A stretch of 64,000 nucleotides of DNA from Variimorphobacter saccharofermentans (GCF_014174405.1 NZ_JACEGA010000001.1:1052001-1116000); one strand, 5' to 3'; shown: positions 34,479 through 46,000, counted from the stretch's first letter. Numbers and translations are program-made. The notes: generated from the sequence alone by a model not told the origin.

Positions 34479-36428
34479 ATGATAGAATTAAGTGTACAAA
34501 ATTTAACGAAATACTATGGAGCGAATAAAATATTTCAAAACATCTCCTTCGAGGTAAAATCCGGAGACCGAGTAGCTTTAATCGGACAGAACGGTTGCGG
34601 TAAGACTACGATCATGAAAATTATTATGGGAGTAGAAGAGTACCAGGGAGGGAATATCTATCTTCGAAAGGGGGCCAGATTAGGTTATCTGGATCAAATT
34701 CCTGAATATGAGGAAGGTATAACGACGCTGGAGGTTCTGCAATCTGCATTTGATGATATTGATCAGATTAGAAGAAAAATGAAGTATTTGGAGGAGCAAT
34801 TTCAAGTGCTGAAGGATTCCGCGCTGGAGAAAGCGATCGATAGTTACGGAAAGCTGACGGAGCAATATGAATTATCCGGAGGTTATGAAATCGATACTAA
34901 GATTAATCGGATTACCGAGGGTCTTCAGATTAACGATACTATGAAGAATATGAGCTTTCACCTTTTAAGCGGAGGTGAAAAAACAAGAGTCATTCTTGCA
35001 AAAATCCTGTTGGAGGAGCCAGATATCATGCTATTGGATGAGCCGACCAATCATTTGGATCTGAGCTCCATTGAATGGTTGGAGGGCTTTTTGAAGGAAT
35101 ATCAGGGAGCGGTATTTATTATATCCCATGACCGTTATTTTCTGGATAGTATTGCAAATATGATATATGAACTAGAGTTTGATCACATCAGTGTATACCA
35201 TGGTAATTATAGTTACTATGTGCTGGAAAAGGAGAGAAGATTCTTATTAGAATTCAAGAACTATCAGAATCAGCAGAAAAAGATTGCACAGATGGAGGAA
35301 CAGATTAAGCGCTACCGAATCTGGGGGCAGATGAGGGATAGTGAAAAGATGTTCAAACGTGCCAAAGAATTGGAAAAACGTCTTGAAAAAATAGAGGTAT
35401 TAGACAGACCAATCCTAGAGAAAAGAAAAATGCGGCTAAATCAGAATGACATCAACCGAACCGGGAAAATTGTTCTTGAAATACAGAACCTAAGTAAAGC
35501 CTTTGATGAGAAGCCGCTATTGGAGTGTGTGGATATCAGCATTTTCTATCAGGATCATGCCTGTATTCTCGGTAAAAACGGAAGCGGAAAGTCAACGCTT
35601 CTTAAGATGATACTTGGGGAGCTGGAGCCGGATCAGGGCGTAATAAAGTATGGCTCGCAGTTAAAGATTGGGTATTTACCACAGCATGTAATTTTCGAGG
35701 ATGAGGATTTAACCTTATTAGAACACTTTTCCAGAGCTCATGATATTACAACCGGGGAGGCCAGATCCCAATTGGCTAAGGTGCTATTCTTTCAAGAGGA
35801 TGTGCATAAGAAAATTAAGCATTTGTCCGGCGGGGAGAAAAGCAGATTGAGATTATGTTCTCTCACCTTTCAGAGAGTGAACTTTATGATACTGGATGAA
35901 CCGACCAACCACTTGGATATAACCTCAAGAGAGGTCTTGGAGGATACCCTGTCAGAATTTGAGGGTACCATACTATTTGTATCCCATGATCGCTATTTTA
36001 TCAATAAAATCGCAGATAAGATAATGGAGATTGAAGATAAAACAATAAAAGCCTATCCCGGTGATTATACGTATTATCAGGAAGAGCATCAAAAGGAAAT
36101 TTTGCGGAAAGGAACTGCTGAAAATCAGGAGAATGAGAAGAAGGGAAATACGAAGATCAACAATAGACAGATCAATAATAAGCAGATTAGCAATAAGGCT
36201 AAGGAGCAGCCCATCGTAAAAGTTAATTATAGGAAAAAGCTTGCGGAGATTGAAGGAAAAATTGAAAAAATGGAGCTGCAGATGAAAAGCCTTGAGGAAG
36301 AGATGAATTCCTATAACTCTGATGCGGAGCAGCTTAGGGAAATCTTTGAGAAGAAGGAGCTGGTAGAAAAGGAGCTGGAGCAGGCTTACGAGGAGTGGGA
36401 GCAGCTTACACTGATGGAGGCTGATTAG
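34479..36428 (+). CDS. ABC-F family ribosome-associated ATPase
   Basis: A 649-residue protein with two ABC domains and no membrane helices. Walker A: GQNGCGKTT (about 36) and GKNGSGKST (about 367). Signature loops LLSGGEKTR and LSGGEKSRL are both present, with DEPTNHLD twice. The linker (about 255-320, helix rich in E and K) is of ARD type. A low-complexity stretch and a coiled coil (about 585-649) close the protein, as in YdiF-like members. It acts on the ribosome, to restore stalled translation or give antibiotic protection. The leader with terminator suggests inducible expression, which favours a protective role. Confidence 0.88.
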   Translation: MIELSVQNLTKYYGANKIFQNISFEVKSGDRVALIGQNGCGKTTIMKIIMGVEEYQGGNIYLRKGARLGYLDQIPEYEEGITTLEVLQSAFDDIDQIRRKMKYLEEQFQVLKDSALEKAIDSYGKLTEQYELSGGYEIDTKINRITEGLQINDTMKNMSFHLLSGGEKTRVILAKILLEEPDIMLLDEPTNHLDLSSIEWLEGFLKEYQGAVFIISHDRYFLDSIANMIYELEFDHISVYHGNYSYYVLEKERRFLLEFKNYQNQQKKIAQMEEQIKRYRIWGQMRDSEKMFKRAKELEKRLEKIEVLDRPILEKRKMRLNQNDINRTGKIVLEIQNLSKAFDEKPLLECVDISIFYQDHACILGKNGSGKSTLLKMILGELEPDQGVIKYGSQLKIGYLPQHVIFEDEDLTLLEHFSRAHDITTGEARSQLAKVLFFQEDVHKKIKHLSGGEKSRLRLCSLTFQRVNFMILDEPTNHLDITSREVLEDTLSEFEGTILFVSHDRYFINKIADKIMEIEDKTIKAYPGDYTYYQEEHQKEILRKGTAENQENEKKGNTKINNRQINNKQISNKAKEQPIVKVNYRKKLAEIEGKIEKMELQMKSLEEEMNSYNSDAEQLREIFEKKELVEKELEQAYEEWEQLTLMEAD

Positions 36429-36490
36429 GATAAGCAAGGCCGAATAATTAGGAGAATATTATTAAAGCCATAATAAAAGCAGCATAATAT

Positions 36491-36530
36491 AACAGCAGGA
36501 AAGCCTGTCACGTTGGCATTCCTGCTGTTT
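36491..36530. terminator. Bidirectional terminator between ABC-F and ANT(6)-like genes
   Basis: AACAGCAGGA (36491-36500) pairs with TCCTGCTGTT at 36520-36529, and the arms extend inward through AAGC/GCAT-type bases. T-rich ends occur on both sides. Confidence 0.75.
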
Positions 36531-36575
36531 CATAGTAACTCAAGGAATATTACAGGTACCTTAAGAAAATTAGCT

Positions 36576-37433
36576 TTAATGTGGATATTCCCACAAATTA
36601 TTTTTCACCTTGTGGATATATATTCTCATATTATCTTCATCCTGTTGATTATACTCATAACGGAAATGTTCAGCCACCTCAATAGCAAGCCTGCTGAAAA
36701 GGTCACAGGCCTTTAGTATCGCTTCCCACATATTATTTTCATTGCTGTCGGAATAGGTTAGTAAGTACTGTTCGTAAATATCTGACGGCAGATATCTTTT
36801 GAAGTATTTACCCATTTTACCGGCAGAGACACTGAATTTATTATGAATACCAATGTACCACGAAATCATATCGTGCAAATCCTCACGTACCACATTATGA
36901 TACATTAGCATCGCGTAAGGCATTTCCTTACGAGCAATGCCTTTTGCAACATTCTGTAAGCACCACCAGAAATTATTACAGCAGGATAAATAGAAAAGCT
37001 GCGAGGGCGGCTTTACGTGGTAGTCCTTATCCGATGCAGAAGGAAATGACGGCAGAATTCCGTCCTTATCGAGTAAGACTATTGTCAGACTATCATTATC
37101 AATAAGCTCTGGCTTTTGGATGGGAATAAGCGTTAAGTCAAGACGATTTCCATCGGTAAACAACATCATCCAATTGAAATATCCCTTACCACTGGGATAA
37201 CGCATTGCTTCGGGCATTTGCAGTATCAGCCTGTCACCAAATACATCGATCCAGCTGTTATCAGCAGTAAAGGTCTCGAAATCCTTAACCACATAGACAA
37301 TATCATAATCCTGATAGAGATCCTTTGGTGCATTGGGATTTGTACGGGAACCATTCATATATACCGCCCGTATCCGAGGATCCTTTTCCGCTACACCTAA
37401 TATCAAATCAAACATTTCCTTCTCAGTTCTCAT
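36576..37433 (-). CDS. Aminoglycoside 6-adenylyltransferase (ANT(6))-like protein
   Basis: A 285-residue protein. VYMNGSRTNPNAPKDLYQDY followed by DIVYVV is the G-S...D-x-D active site of the AadE/ANT(6) family. FNWMMLFTDGNRLDLTLIPI and DKDYHVKPPSQLFYLSCCNN, then FWWCLQNVAKGIARKEM are further family blocks. The length is that of ANT(6)-Ia (about 285-300). GAAGGGAAA precedes the ATG. Streptomycin adenylylation is the family function. Whether this copy confers resistance is not known; chromosomal homologues are common. Confidence 0.86.
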   Translation of the reverse strand: MRTEKEMFDLILGVAEKDPRIRAVYMNGSRTNPNAPKDLYQDYDIVYVVKDFETFTADNSWIDVFGDRLILQMPEAMRYPSGKGYFNWMMLFTDGNRLDLTLIPIQKPELIDNDSLTIVLLDKDGILPSFPSASDKDYHVKPPSQLFYLSCCNNFWWCLQNVAKGIARKEMPYAMLMYHNVVREDLHDMISWYIGIHNKFSVSAGKMGKYFKRYLPSDIYEQYLLTYSDSNENNMWEAILKACDLFSRLAIEVAEHFRYEYNQQDEDNMRIYIHKVKNNLWEYPH

Positions 37434-37579
37434 ATAATTTCCCTTCTTAAAGATTAATTTGATAACTGCTTATAGTTCGTGCTTCTCGTGTGATATAGAC
37501 GAACATCTCGATGCACTTCTAGATATGATTATACAATATAACTTCTGTTTTGTAGAAGGATAGTTTCTAAAATTGTACA

Positions 37580-37629
37580 AGTGACTGTACTTAAGGACAG
37601 TGACAAAGGATTGAGTTGTATGTTACAGT
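37580..37629 (+). promoter_or_regulatory. Promoter and palindromic operator of giant gene 1
   Basis: GTGACTGTACTTAAGGACAG (37581-37600), then TGACA, is one base away from the perfect palindrome found before giant gene 2. GTGACA (37600-37605) as -35 and TACAGT (37624-37629) as -10 are 18 bp apart, matching the layout of the downstream copy. Confidence 0.65.
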
Positions 37630-37686
37630 AAGTATAAGTACAGGGGATTATTAACAAGGTTGTATCGTTACGTTAGGAGGAAGCTT

Positions 37687-40600
37687 ATGAATAAGCAAAT
37701 TAGAAAACTTTCCGTATTATTTCTGATTGCTCTTGCAGTGGTGATTTCAGGGTTGACGGATAAGAATACTGTAAATGCAGCTGATATAACAACTTATAAT
37801 ATTAATGAACGCGAAGTTTATATTTATAATAATGGTAATTACATCATTAAAGGTGACGGCACGGCTACACAGAATAGAATTGTAATCACATCCGGTCTTA
37901 CTAATGTAAATATTACATTAAGCGATGTTAATATTGATCGATCAGGCACGAATAGAAGCGCCCTGGCTATCGATACAGGTTCGAAGCTTTATCTGACCTT
38001 GAAGAATTCTAATACTCTAAAGGGAGGCCAAAGGGGGGCGGGAATTTATGTAGCTAATAATTCCACATTAGTAATTACAGAAGAAAGCGGAGATGCTTCA
38101 TTAGAAGCAATAGGTTCACTGGAAGCAGCCGGAATCGGTGGTAAAGAGCAAGGCTATACTGGGGGCACAATTATTATTAAAGGGGGCAAAATAACGGCAA
38201 AAGGTGGTTCGCCAGGTGCAGGGATTGGAGGCGCAAAGCGTACGAATGCAGGAACCATTAGCATCGAAGGTGGCACTATCAATGCAACAGGCGGAGACTG
38301 TTCGGCCGGAATCGGTGGTGGTGGAGTTCAGGATGAAAATGAAAATGCTAATGGTGGTAACGGAGGTAATATTACGATTTCCGGAGGAACGGTTACTGCA
38401 AATGGTGGCTTTTTTAGTGCCGGTATCGGAGGAGGATTTCGTGCCAGTGGCGGTATTATTACGATCACTGGAGGAAAGGTAACTGCGAAAGGAGGATATC
38501 AGGCAGCCGGTATTGGCGGCGGAGGGGTAGCTAATAGTAGCTATTACCCCCATATTAATCCCGATTGCGGTACTATTGAGATTAGCGGGGGAGTAATCGT
38601 TGCAGAAAGTAGTAGTTATGGAGCTGGAATCGGTACGGGGATAGGCGGAAGTAGTACGGGAAGTATAAGCATTAGTGGGGACAGTGATGTAAAAGCTATC
38701 GGTGGAACCGGAGGTGCCGGTATAGGCGGCGCATATGGTGTAAACGGACCTCAGATAACCATTAGTGATAATTGTAAGGTTACGGCAGAAGGTAGTTTAG
38801 CAGCCGGAATAGGTGGAGGATATAATGGCAGTAATACCAGCATAATCATTAATGGTGGCGTTGTAAATGCAACATGTAATGATACAGGCGTTGGCATCGG
38901 AGGAGGGAAAAACGGTAGCGGTGGAAGTATCATTATTAATGGTGGAACTGTAACTGCTAAAGGTAGAGGACAATATGGAATCGGAGATGGGAATAATGGC
39001 TCCGGAGGAAGTGTGATGATTAGTGCAGGTTCCGTGAATGCATCCATTAACGTTACCCCTACAAGTGATGGTACGAATCCGGTATATCAAGCGGTTCTGC
39101 CATTAAATATACCATCCAAAATATCCTCAAAAAAAATAAAATATCATATTGACGATGGTCCGGATATATCAGGAGTAATGACGGACGGAGATGGTAAGCT
39201 ATATTTTTGGTTGAATAATGGAGCTCATACGATAGATGTCTTTGATATTGATTATGTTACCTATCAATATTCTTCTAAGGTAGACATTAATTCGTCGAAT
39301 ATAGAAGCAACACCGTTTAATCTTAAGGTTAAAAATGCCACGGAGGAAGTATTCTGTAATTCCTGGACTTTGGCATGTAATGCTGTTAAAGCTAACGGAA
39401 CCATCGCACTTCTTAGTAATGTTCATGTTACGGAAGATAGTGAGTTTCCAACAGTAGCGTGTGTGATTGATGGAGGAGCAAATAATTATTCTCTTACTTT
39501 AGATAGCAATATGCAATATCCGAGTACAGCCGCGGTTCTGCAAAATCTTTCGTTGACAATCAATGGTACATTAACAGTTGGTGACAGTTATCTGGCATTA
39601 GAAGGAGGAAAGCTGTCGGGACAGGGCACAATTGTTTTTTTAACTAAGAACACAGGCTCCACCGGCTACCCTGGATTGCTGGTACTTAATAAATATGCTC
39701 AGATTCAGAATAATGCAGAGCTTAAGCTGCAGATAGAATTTGCTCCGCAGGCAGAGGATATCATAATTACGAATGCTTCCAGCAATTCGGTATTAGCGAA
39801 TATAGATCGAATTACGCTTGGTAGTGGTTTTGATGTATTTACCTTAGAAGGAAGAGCTGGAACATATAGTGATGAGGGCTTAACGAAAAACTGCTATCAG
39901 TATGTACTAAAAAAGGCAGTACGTACCATTAGTATGACTGATTATACAACCAGCTACACAGGCAGCGGTATAGGATATGGTCTTATGCCTGTCATCACAC
40001 CGTATTTAGGATTGGGAGAAGAAATTTGCTACACCTATTATGTGACAGAAGAGGACAGAGCAAAGTCTGAGAATGCAATTACCCCGGTTTATCCCGGCAC
40101 TTATTATGTGAGAGCAAGTACAGAAGAAAGTGATCGCTGCCTATCGGCTTACCAGGATGCATGTATGACTATAACGAAGGCAGCGGCACCATTACCACCG
40201 CTTCCTACGGCTTCTTCCGTTGGAACTAATGAAATTGTATTAACTGAGATTACAAATGCAAGGTACAAAATAGATGGAGGGGATTGGCAGGATAGTAATG
40301 TATTCTCGGATTTACTGCATGGACAAGCATATACCTTTTACGTTATGACAGTAGAAACAGAGACGGCATTTGCTTCCGATCCAAGCTCGGCAGTGATCTA
40401 TACAAGGCCTTTGGCTCCGGAAGCTTCCGTGGCCGGAATTGATTTTCACAATGAAACAATCAGCTTTGATGCTGCCTATGAAATGAATACGACACAGCTC
40501 TTTGACGGAACGACAATTACCAATCATATGTCCATCACAGATTATATTGGACAGACTGTGTATATTCGACAAAAGGCAGTGGATGGCGCAACCCTGGAAA

Positions 40601-42921
40601 GTGATGCAATTGCAATTGTGATACCGGATAGACCAGCCGCTCCGGTAATAAGTGGAATTGAGTTCACCTACGATAAGGCAGAAGGTTTGGCAACTGCGAC
40701 AGTCCATGTATCAGGAGCTATGGGTGAGCTTCAGTATTGCATCAATGATGGCACCTGGCAGAGCTCGAATATATTCTCAGGGTTGGATGTAAATACGAAT
40801 TATTCCTTTTCCGCATACTATCTGCCAACCGATTCAGCATTTCGCTCGAAGATAGCGACGCTTTCTAAAGCGTATTCTGTAGCTAAGATCAATAGTGTAA
40901 ATGCTACCAATGGAGAGATTCAAATAGTACTGGATCGAATTCCTACACAAGCCGTAGTAGAAGGTGATTTTGAGGCCTTAATTAGTGTAAATGGGGAAGC
41001 ACCAAGAAAGATTAACTTGACCGACTTTAGCTGGCATGAGGAGAGCAGGACCATAGCCTTCTACTTTAAACCAATTATTAAGAAATCCTTCGATCAAAAT
41101 GTAGTGATTTCTGTTAGCTATCATGGGAAGCCCGCCGTCCATGCAGATGCTTTTATACTGGATCAGATAAGGCCCAGTGGAGTAACCCTAGATAGAAAGA
41201 CACTCCTTATGTCGGTGAGCGGTTCAGCTATTAAGCTGAATGCCACAGTGGTTCCAGCGGATGCAGGGAATAAAGAGGTATCCTGGACTTCCAGTAATGA
41301 TGAAGTGGTATCGGTTGACAATGGTATGGTTATTCCGGTAGCCACAGGATCAGCGATTATTATCGTGAGAACAGTTGATGGGGGTTATGAAGATTCTTGT
41401 GAGGTCACTGTAGTGGAGGATTCACAGATTGCGAATATCAGTAACATTACAGTGAGTAACGGAACAATTGATATTATCCTTGATAAAGTTCCGGTATTGA
41501 CACCGGATATGGATACGATTAAAGCATTTATAAGTGTAGATAATTCAGTGGAAGAGAGACTTGATCTAAATAATCTACAGTGGGATGAGGCTAAGAGGTC
41601 GATTACTATTCATTTTGATCCTTTGATGCCAAAGGAGGAAGATCAGGAGGTAAGAATCACCGTAAGCTATAATGTTATCTCCAATGTATCGTCTGCCTAT
41701 GTAATACCGGGAACATATATTAAGGTAACCGGTGTATCACTGAATCAAGAGTCCATTTCCCTACCTGTCAATGGATCCGGAGTTACCTTAGTAGCCAGTG
41801 TTTATCCCGATTATGCAACGAACCCGAGTGTGATATGGCAATCAAGCAATCCTCGTATAGCCTCTGTTGAAGATGGTATCGTAACACCTCATAGTGCAGG
41901 CACAGTTACCATTACGGTAACGACCGTTGATGGACAGTATTCGGCAGGCTGTATTGTACGGATATATCGGAATGATGATCCGTCTGGATCAAATACGGAC
42001 ACAGATAATGAGAAACAACAAGATGCTTCATCACCTGTATCCTCGGAAGGGGAAGCTGGTACTGATGCTAATAACATAATTAATGTTGTTATTTCGAATG
42101 ATAAGAAAGAAGGAACGGAAGAAGCTCCCAAATTGGTGTTACCTGCAGAAGCAATACTGAAAGCAATAGACACAGGCAAAAAGATATCCATTACAGTCGA
42201 AGATAAAGACGAAGCTCATCCTTATTCATGGACTTTTGATACAAAGCAGATGAAGAATGTGGCTGAGTTAGCTGAGGTGAATCTAGAAATCAAGCGGAGC
42301 AATGGTTACGATGCACCGGAATTGGACAAAATACTAGGTTCAGAATGGGATAATTTCGTCGTATTCCGATTTGCTCATAAAGGCCAGCTCCCTGCAACCG
42401 CCAGTGTACGTATCTATGTTGGAGATCATCAGGGCTTTACGGCAGGTAAGAAGATTTATCTGTATCATATCAATGAAGCAACAGGTAAACTAGAAACACT
42501 GCCATTTAGCTCGGATTATGTGATTGATGAGAAGGGTTATATCACCATAAATATCGTACATTGCTCTGATTATATTGCCTTTCTTAAGAAACCCAAGGAC
42601 ACGGTAAGCTTAAGAAATCAGATAAAGGTAAGCCCGACGAAAGCAACACTATCCGTAAAGAATAAGAAGAAAAACTATACGGATATCGTAATTAAGCTTC
42701 CCTATACGCTGGAAGTGGTGAAATCACTAAAGGATGAAACATCCCAGACAGCAGTGGGAGGAGTGACTGTGAAATATTCCTCCAGTAATAGCAAGGTGGT
42801 CAAGGTCAATAAAAAGGGACATATCACAGCTGTTGGAGAGGGAAAAGCAGTAATAACAACAACCATCAAGTTATATAGCGGTAAAACGAAGATAGTTAAA
42901 ACAACGATAGTAGTGAAATAA
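37687..42921 (+). CDS. Giant secreted surface protein 1 (Gly-rich beta-helix and Ig-like domains)
   Basis: Start at ATG 37687 with AGGAGG 6 nt upstream; 1744 residues. Signal peptide about 1-32. Residues about 90-460 are repeats of about 30 residues of the type GGxIxIxGGxVxAxGGxxxAGIGGG, forming a likely beta-helix. An MBG-like part (about 745-835), FN3-like parts, then two NGxIxxxLDxVP repeats alternate with Ig-like Big_2 domains (about 1160-1240, 1348-1430) and a final Ig-like domain (about 1650-1744). No LPXTG or SLH motif is seen, so anchoring is unknown. It may bind cell-wall or plant polysaccharide. The next gene is a close paralogue. Confidence 0.85.
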   Translation: MNKQIRKLSVLFLIALAVVISGLTDKNTVNAADITTYNINEREVYIYNNGNYIIKGDGTATQNRIVITSGLTNVNITLSDVNIDRSGTNRSALAIDTGSKLYLTLKNSNTLKGGQRGAGIYVANNSTLVITEESGDASLEAIGSLEAAGIGGKEQGYTGGTIIIKGGKITAKGGSPGAGIGGAKRTNAGTISIEGGTINATGGDCSAGIGGGGVQDENENANGGNGGNITISGGTVTANGGFFSAGIGGGFRASGGIITITGGKVTAKGGYQAAGIGGGGVANSSYYPHINPDCGTIEISGGVIVAESSSYGAGIGTGIGGSSTGSISISGDSDVKAIGGTGGAGIGGAYGVNGPQITISDNCKVTAEGSLAAGIGGGYNGSNTSIIINGGVVNATCNDTGVGIGGGKNGSGGSIIINGGTVTAKGRGQYGIGDGNNGSGGSVMISAGSVNASINVTPTSDGTNPVYQAVLPLNIPSKISSKKIKYHIDDGPDISGVMTDGDGKLYFWLNNGAHTIDVFDIDYVTYQYSSKVDINSSNIEATPFNLKVKNATEEVFCNSWTLACNAVKANGTIALLSNVHVTEDSEFPTVACVIDGGANNYSLTLDSNMQYPSTAAVLQNLSLTINGTLTVGDSYLALEGGKLSGQGTIVFLTKNTGSTGYPGLLVLNKYAQIQNNAELKLQIEFAPQAEDIIITNASSNSVLANIDRITLGSGFDVFTLEGRAGTYSDEGLTKNCYQYVLKKAVRTISMTDYTTSYTGSGIGYGLMPVITPYLGLGEEICYTYYVTEEDRAKSENAITPVYPGTYYVRASTEESDRCLSAYQDACMTITKAAAPLPPLPTASSVGTNEIVLTEITNARYKIDGGDWQDSNVFSDLLHGQAYTFYVMTVETETAFASDPSSAVIYTRPLAPEASVAGIDFHNETISFDAAYEMNTTQLFDGTTITNHMSITDYIGQTVYIRQKAVDGATLESDAIAIVIPDRPAAPVISGIEFTYDKAEGLATATVHVSGAMGELQYCINDGTWQSSNIFSGLDVNTNYSFSAYYLPTDSAFRSKIATLSKAYSVAKINSVNATNGEIQIVLDRIPTQAVVEGDFEALISVNGEAPRKINLTDFSWHEESRTIAFYFKPIIKKSFDQNVVISVSYHGKPAVHADAFILDQIRPSGVTLDRKTLLMSVSGSAIKLNATVVPADAGNKEVSWTSSNDEVVSVDNGMVIPVATGSAIIIVRTVDGGYEDSCEVTVVEDSQIANISNITVSNGTIDIILDKVPVLTPDMDTIKAFISVDNSVEERLDLNNLQWDEAKRSITIHFDPLMPKEEDQEVRITVSYNVISNVSSAYVIPGTYIKVTGVSLNQESISLPVNGSGVTLVASVYPDYATNPSVIWQSSNPRIASVEDGIVTPHSAGTVTITVTTVDGQYSAGCIVRIYRNDDPSGSNTDTDNEKQQDASSPVSSEGEAGTDANNIINVVISNDKKEGTEEAPKLVLPAEAILKAIDTGKKISITVEDKDEAHPYSWTFDTKQMKNVAELAEVNLEIKRSNGYDAPELDKILGSEWDNFVVFRFAHKGQLPATASVRIYVGDHQGFTAGKKIYLYHINEATGKLETLPFSSDYVIDEKGYITINIVHCSDYIAFLKKPKDTVSLRNQIKVSPTKATLSVKNKKKNYTDIVIKLPYTLEVVKSLKDETSQTAVGGVTVKYSSSNSKVVKVNKKGHITAVGEGKAVITTTIKLYSGKTKIVKTTIVVK

Positions 42922-42928
42922 TTCAAAT

Positions 42929-42972
42929 AAAGGGATTGTTGATACTTAATGCAACAATCCCTTTATTTTTTT
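42929..42972 (+). terminator. Strong intrinsic terminator after giant gene 1
   Basis: AAAGGGATTGTTG (42929-42941) pairs with CAACAATCCCTTT (42952-42964), followed by ATTTTTTT. It separates the two paralogues into independent transcripts. Confidence 0.92.
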
Positions 42973-42996
42973 GATCCAACGAGAAAAAACTGTGCT

Positions 42997-43046
42997 TGTG
43001 ACTGTACTTAAGTACAGTGACAAAACAGGGTTTGCTATGATATAGT
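42997..43046 (+). promoter_or_regulatory. Promoter and palindromic operator of giant gene 2
   Basis: ACTGTACTTAAGTACAGT (43001-43018) is a perfect 18-bp palindrome inside a 26-bp near-palindrome (42997-43022). Its edge overlaps the -35 GTGACA (43017-43022), with -10 TATAGT at 43041-43046, 18 bp away. A repressor bound there would block RNA polymerase. The regulator is not in this window as far as can be told. Confidence 0.75.
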
Positions 43047-43098
43047 TTTAATAGATAGAAAAATGATATGATGGGATTATTACGAAAGGAGGAAGCGA

Positions 43099-46000
43099 AT
43101 GAGTAAGCAAATGAGAAAACTTTTCGGCTTAAGTCTGATTGTTCTTGCTGTGATAATTCTTGGTGTGATGGATAAGAATACTGTAAATGCAGCAGATATA
43201 ACATACAATATTAATGAAGGCAGTGTCACTATTTCAAGTAATGGGAATTATATCATAGAAGGTAACGGTACGGTTACTCAGAATAATATTATAATCAATG
43301 ATGGTCTTAACGCAGTTAATATCACCTTGAGTAATGTTAATATTGATCGATCAGCTACTAGGGATGGAGCCATTATTATCGGATCCGGATCGAAGCTTAA
43401 TCTGACCTTGATGAATTCTAATAATCTTAAGGGCGGCTCATGGGGAGCAGGAATCTATGTACATGATTATGGAACATTAGTTATAACGGAAGAAAGCGGA
43501 GATGCATCCTTAACAGCGACAGGTGGAAATTACGGTGCTGGTATTGGTGGTACTCAAGGATATGATACCGGAGGTACCATTATTATTAAAGGGGGTACAA
43601 TAACGGCAAAGGGTGGTCCGTCAGGAGCCGGTATTGGTGGTGGAAGAATTGGAAATGCCGGAACCATAAGAATCGAAGGTGGTATTATCCAGGCCACCGG
43701 TGGTGGCTGTTCAGCCGGTATTGGTGGCGGCGGAGTATCAATGGTAGGCGAAAGCTCTAATGGTGGTAACGGTGGTAGTATTACGATTACCGGAGGAACG
43801 GTTACTGCAATAGGAGGCCCTTATAGTGCCGGTATTGGTGGAGGATATCGTGCAAGTGGTGGTAATACAACGATTAGTGGAGGAACGGTTACTGCTAAAG
43901 GAGGGACGTATTCTGCCGGTATCGGTAGCGGTGGTATACTGAATAGTAGTACTAAACTTACTTGCGGCACCATCATGATTAGCGGTGGATTAGTCGTTGC
44001 TGAAGGTGGTTCTCAAGGACCGGGAATTGGTACTGGGATAGGTGGAGATAGTACGGGAAGTATAAGCATCTATGGGAACAGTGATGTAAAAGCTACCGGT
44101 GCGATGGGAGGCGCTGGTATAGGCAGTGCAAGTGATGTAGATAGTCCCCGGATAACCATTGGTGATAATTGTAAGGTAACTGCAATCGGCAGCAATGGTT
44201 CAACCGGAATAGGCGGAGGAGAAAATGGCAATGGTACCAGTATCACGATTAATGGTGGTATCGTAAATGCTACAGGTGGATATGACAAAGGCGTTGGTAT
44301 TGGAGGAGGAAAAAACGGCAGGGGTGGAAATATCATTATTAATGGTGGAACTGTAACGGCTAAGGGTGGAACCTATTACTCTCCTACATATGAAACTTTG
44401 AATTATTATGGAATTGGAGATGGGTATAATGGATCAGGAGGTAGCGTTATTATCAGTGCGGGTTCAGTGAATGCATCTGTGAGCGGTACGCCAACTAATG
44501 ATGGTACTAGTCCGGTATATCAAACGGTACTGTCATTAAATGTTCCATCCAAAATATCCTCATCCCTAATAAATTATCATATTGATGATGGTCCGGATGT
44601 ATCCGGAGTAATGACGGACGGAAATGGTAAGCTTTATTTTTGGTTGAATAACGGAGCTCATACGATAGACATCTTTGATATTGAAAATGTTACCTATCAA
44701 TATACAGCTAAGGCTGATATTAATTCATCGGATATCGTAGTAACACCGTTTAATCTGAAGGTTACAAATGACACGGAGGAAGTATTCTATAATTCTTGGA
44801 CTTTGGCATGTGATGCGGTTAAAACTAACGGAACCATCACTCTCTTTGGTAATGTTCAGTTAACAGAAGATTGTGAGTTTCCGACAGTAGAATGTGTGAT
44901 TGATGGTGGAGCAAATATATATTCGCTTACATTAGATAACAGTATGCAATATCCGAGTACAGCCTCGGTGCTTAAAAACCTTTCTCTGACAATTAATGGC
45001 ACATTAACAATTGGTGACAGATATCTGGCTCTTGAAGGAGGAAAGCTGTCGGGACAGGGCACGATTGTATTTTCGGCTAGGAACACCGGCTCCGCCGGTT
45101 ATCCCGGATTGCTGGTACTGAATAAGAATGCTCAGATTCAGAGCAATGCAGGGCTTACGCTGCAGATAGAATTTACTCCTCAGGCAGAGGATATCATAAT
45201 TACGAATGCTTCCGGCAATACAGCATTATCTAATATAAATAAAATTACACTAGGCAGTGGCTTTGATGTATTTACCTTAGATGGAAGAACAGGAACATAC
45301 ATCGACGCAAGTGAATCTAAAAATTGCTATCAGTATGTATTAAAGAAGGCAGCACGAACCATCAGTATGACTGATTATACAACCAGTTATACTGGAAGCG
45401 GTATTGGGTATGGTCTTGCTCCGGTAATTACACCGGATCTGGAATCGGGAGAAGAGATTCAATATGCTTATTATACGACGGAAGAGGATAGAGAAAATTA
45501 TGAGAATGCGATTACCCCGATTTATCCCGGCACTTATTATGTGAGAGCAAGTATAGAAGAAAGCGATCGGTACCTATCAGCCACCCAGGATGCACGTCTG
45601 ATTATAACGAAGGCAGTGGCACCACTACCACCGTTACCTACGGCATCTTACATAGGAACAACCGAAATCGTATTAACTGAGATAACAAATGCAAGGTACA
45701 AAATAGAGGGAGGGGATTGGCAGGAGAGTAATGTATTCTCGGATTTACTGCCTGGACAAGCCTATACCTTTTACGTTATGACGAAAGAGACAGAGACGGA
45801 ATTTGCTTCAGATCCAAACTCGGCAGTGATCTATACAAGACCATTGGCTCCGGAAGCTTCCGTGGTTATATTTGATTTTCACAATGAGACGATCAGCTTC
45901 GATGATGCTTATGAAATGAATACGACACAACTCTTTGATGGAACGACAATCACTAATCATATGTCCATCATAGATTATATTGGACAGACAGTGTACATTC

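Noticed and set aside
38150..39000. Periodic DNA repeats resembling a CRISPR or satellite array
   Set aside because: The period follows the in-frame amino-acid repeats, with no conserved spacers or flanking cas genes.
38100..39100. Long reverse-strand open frames opposite the giant genes' glycine-rich repeats
   Set aside because: They come from the base composition of the Gly-rich repeats, have no ribosome sites and overlap a clear secreted-protein frame.
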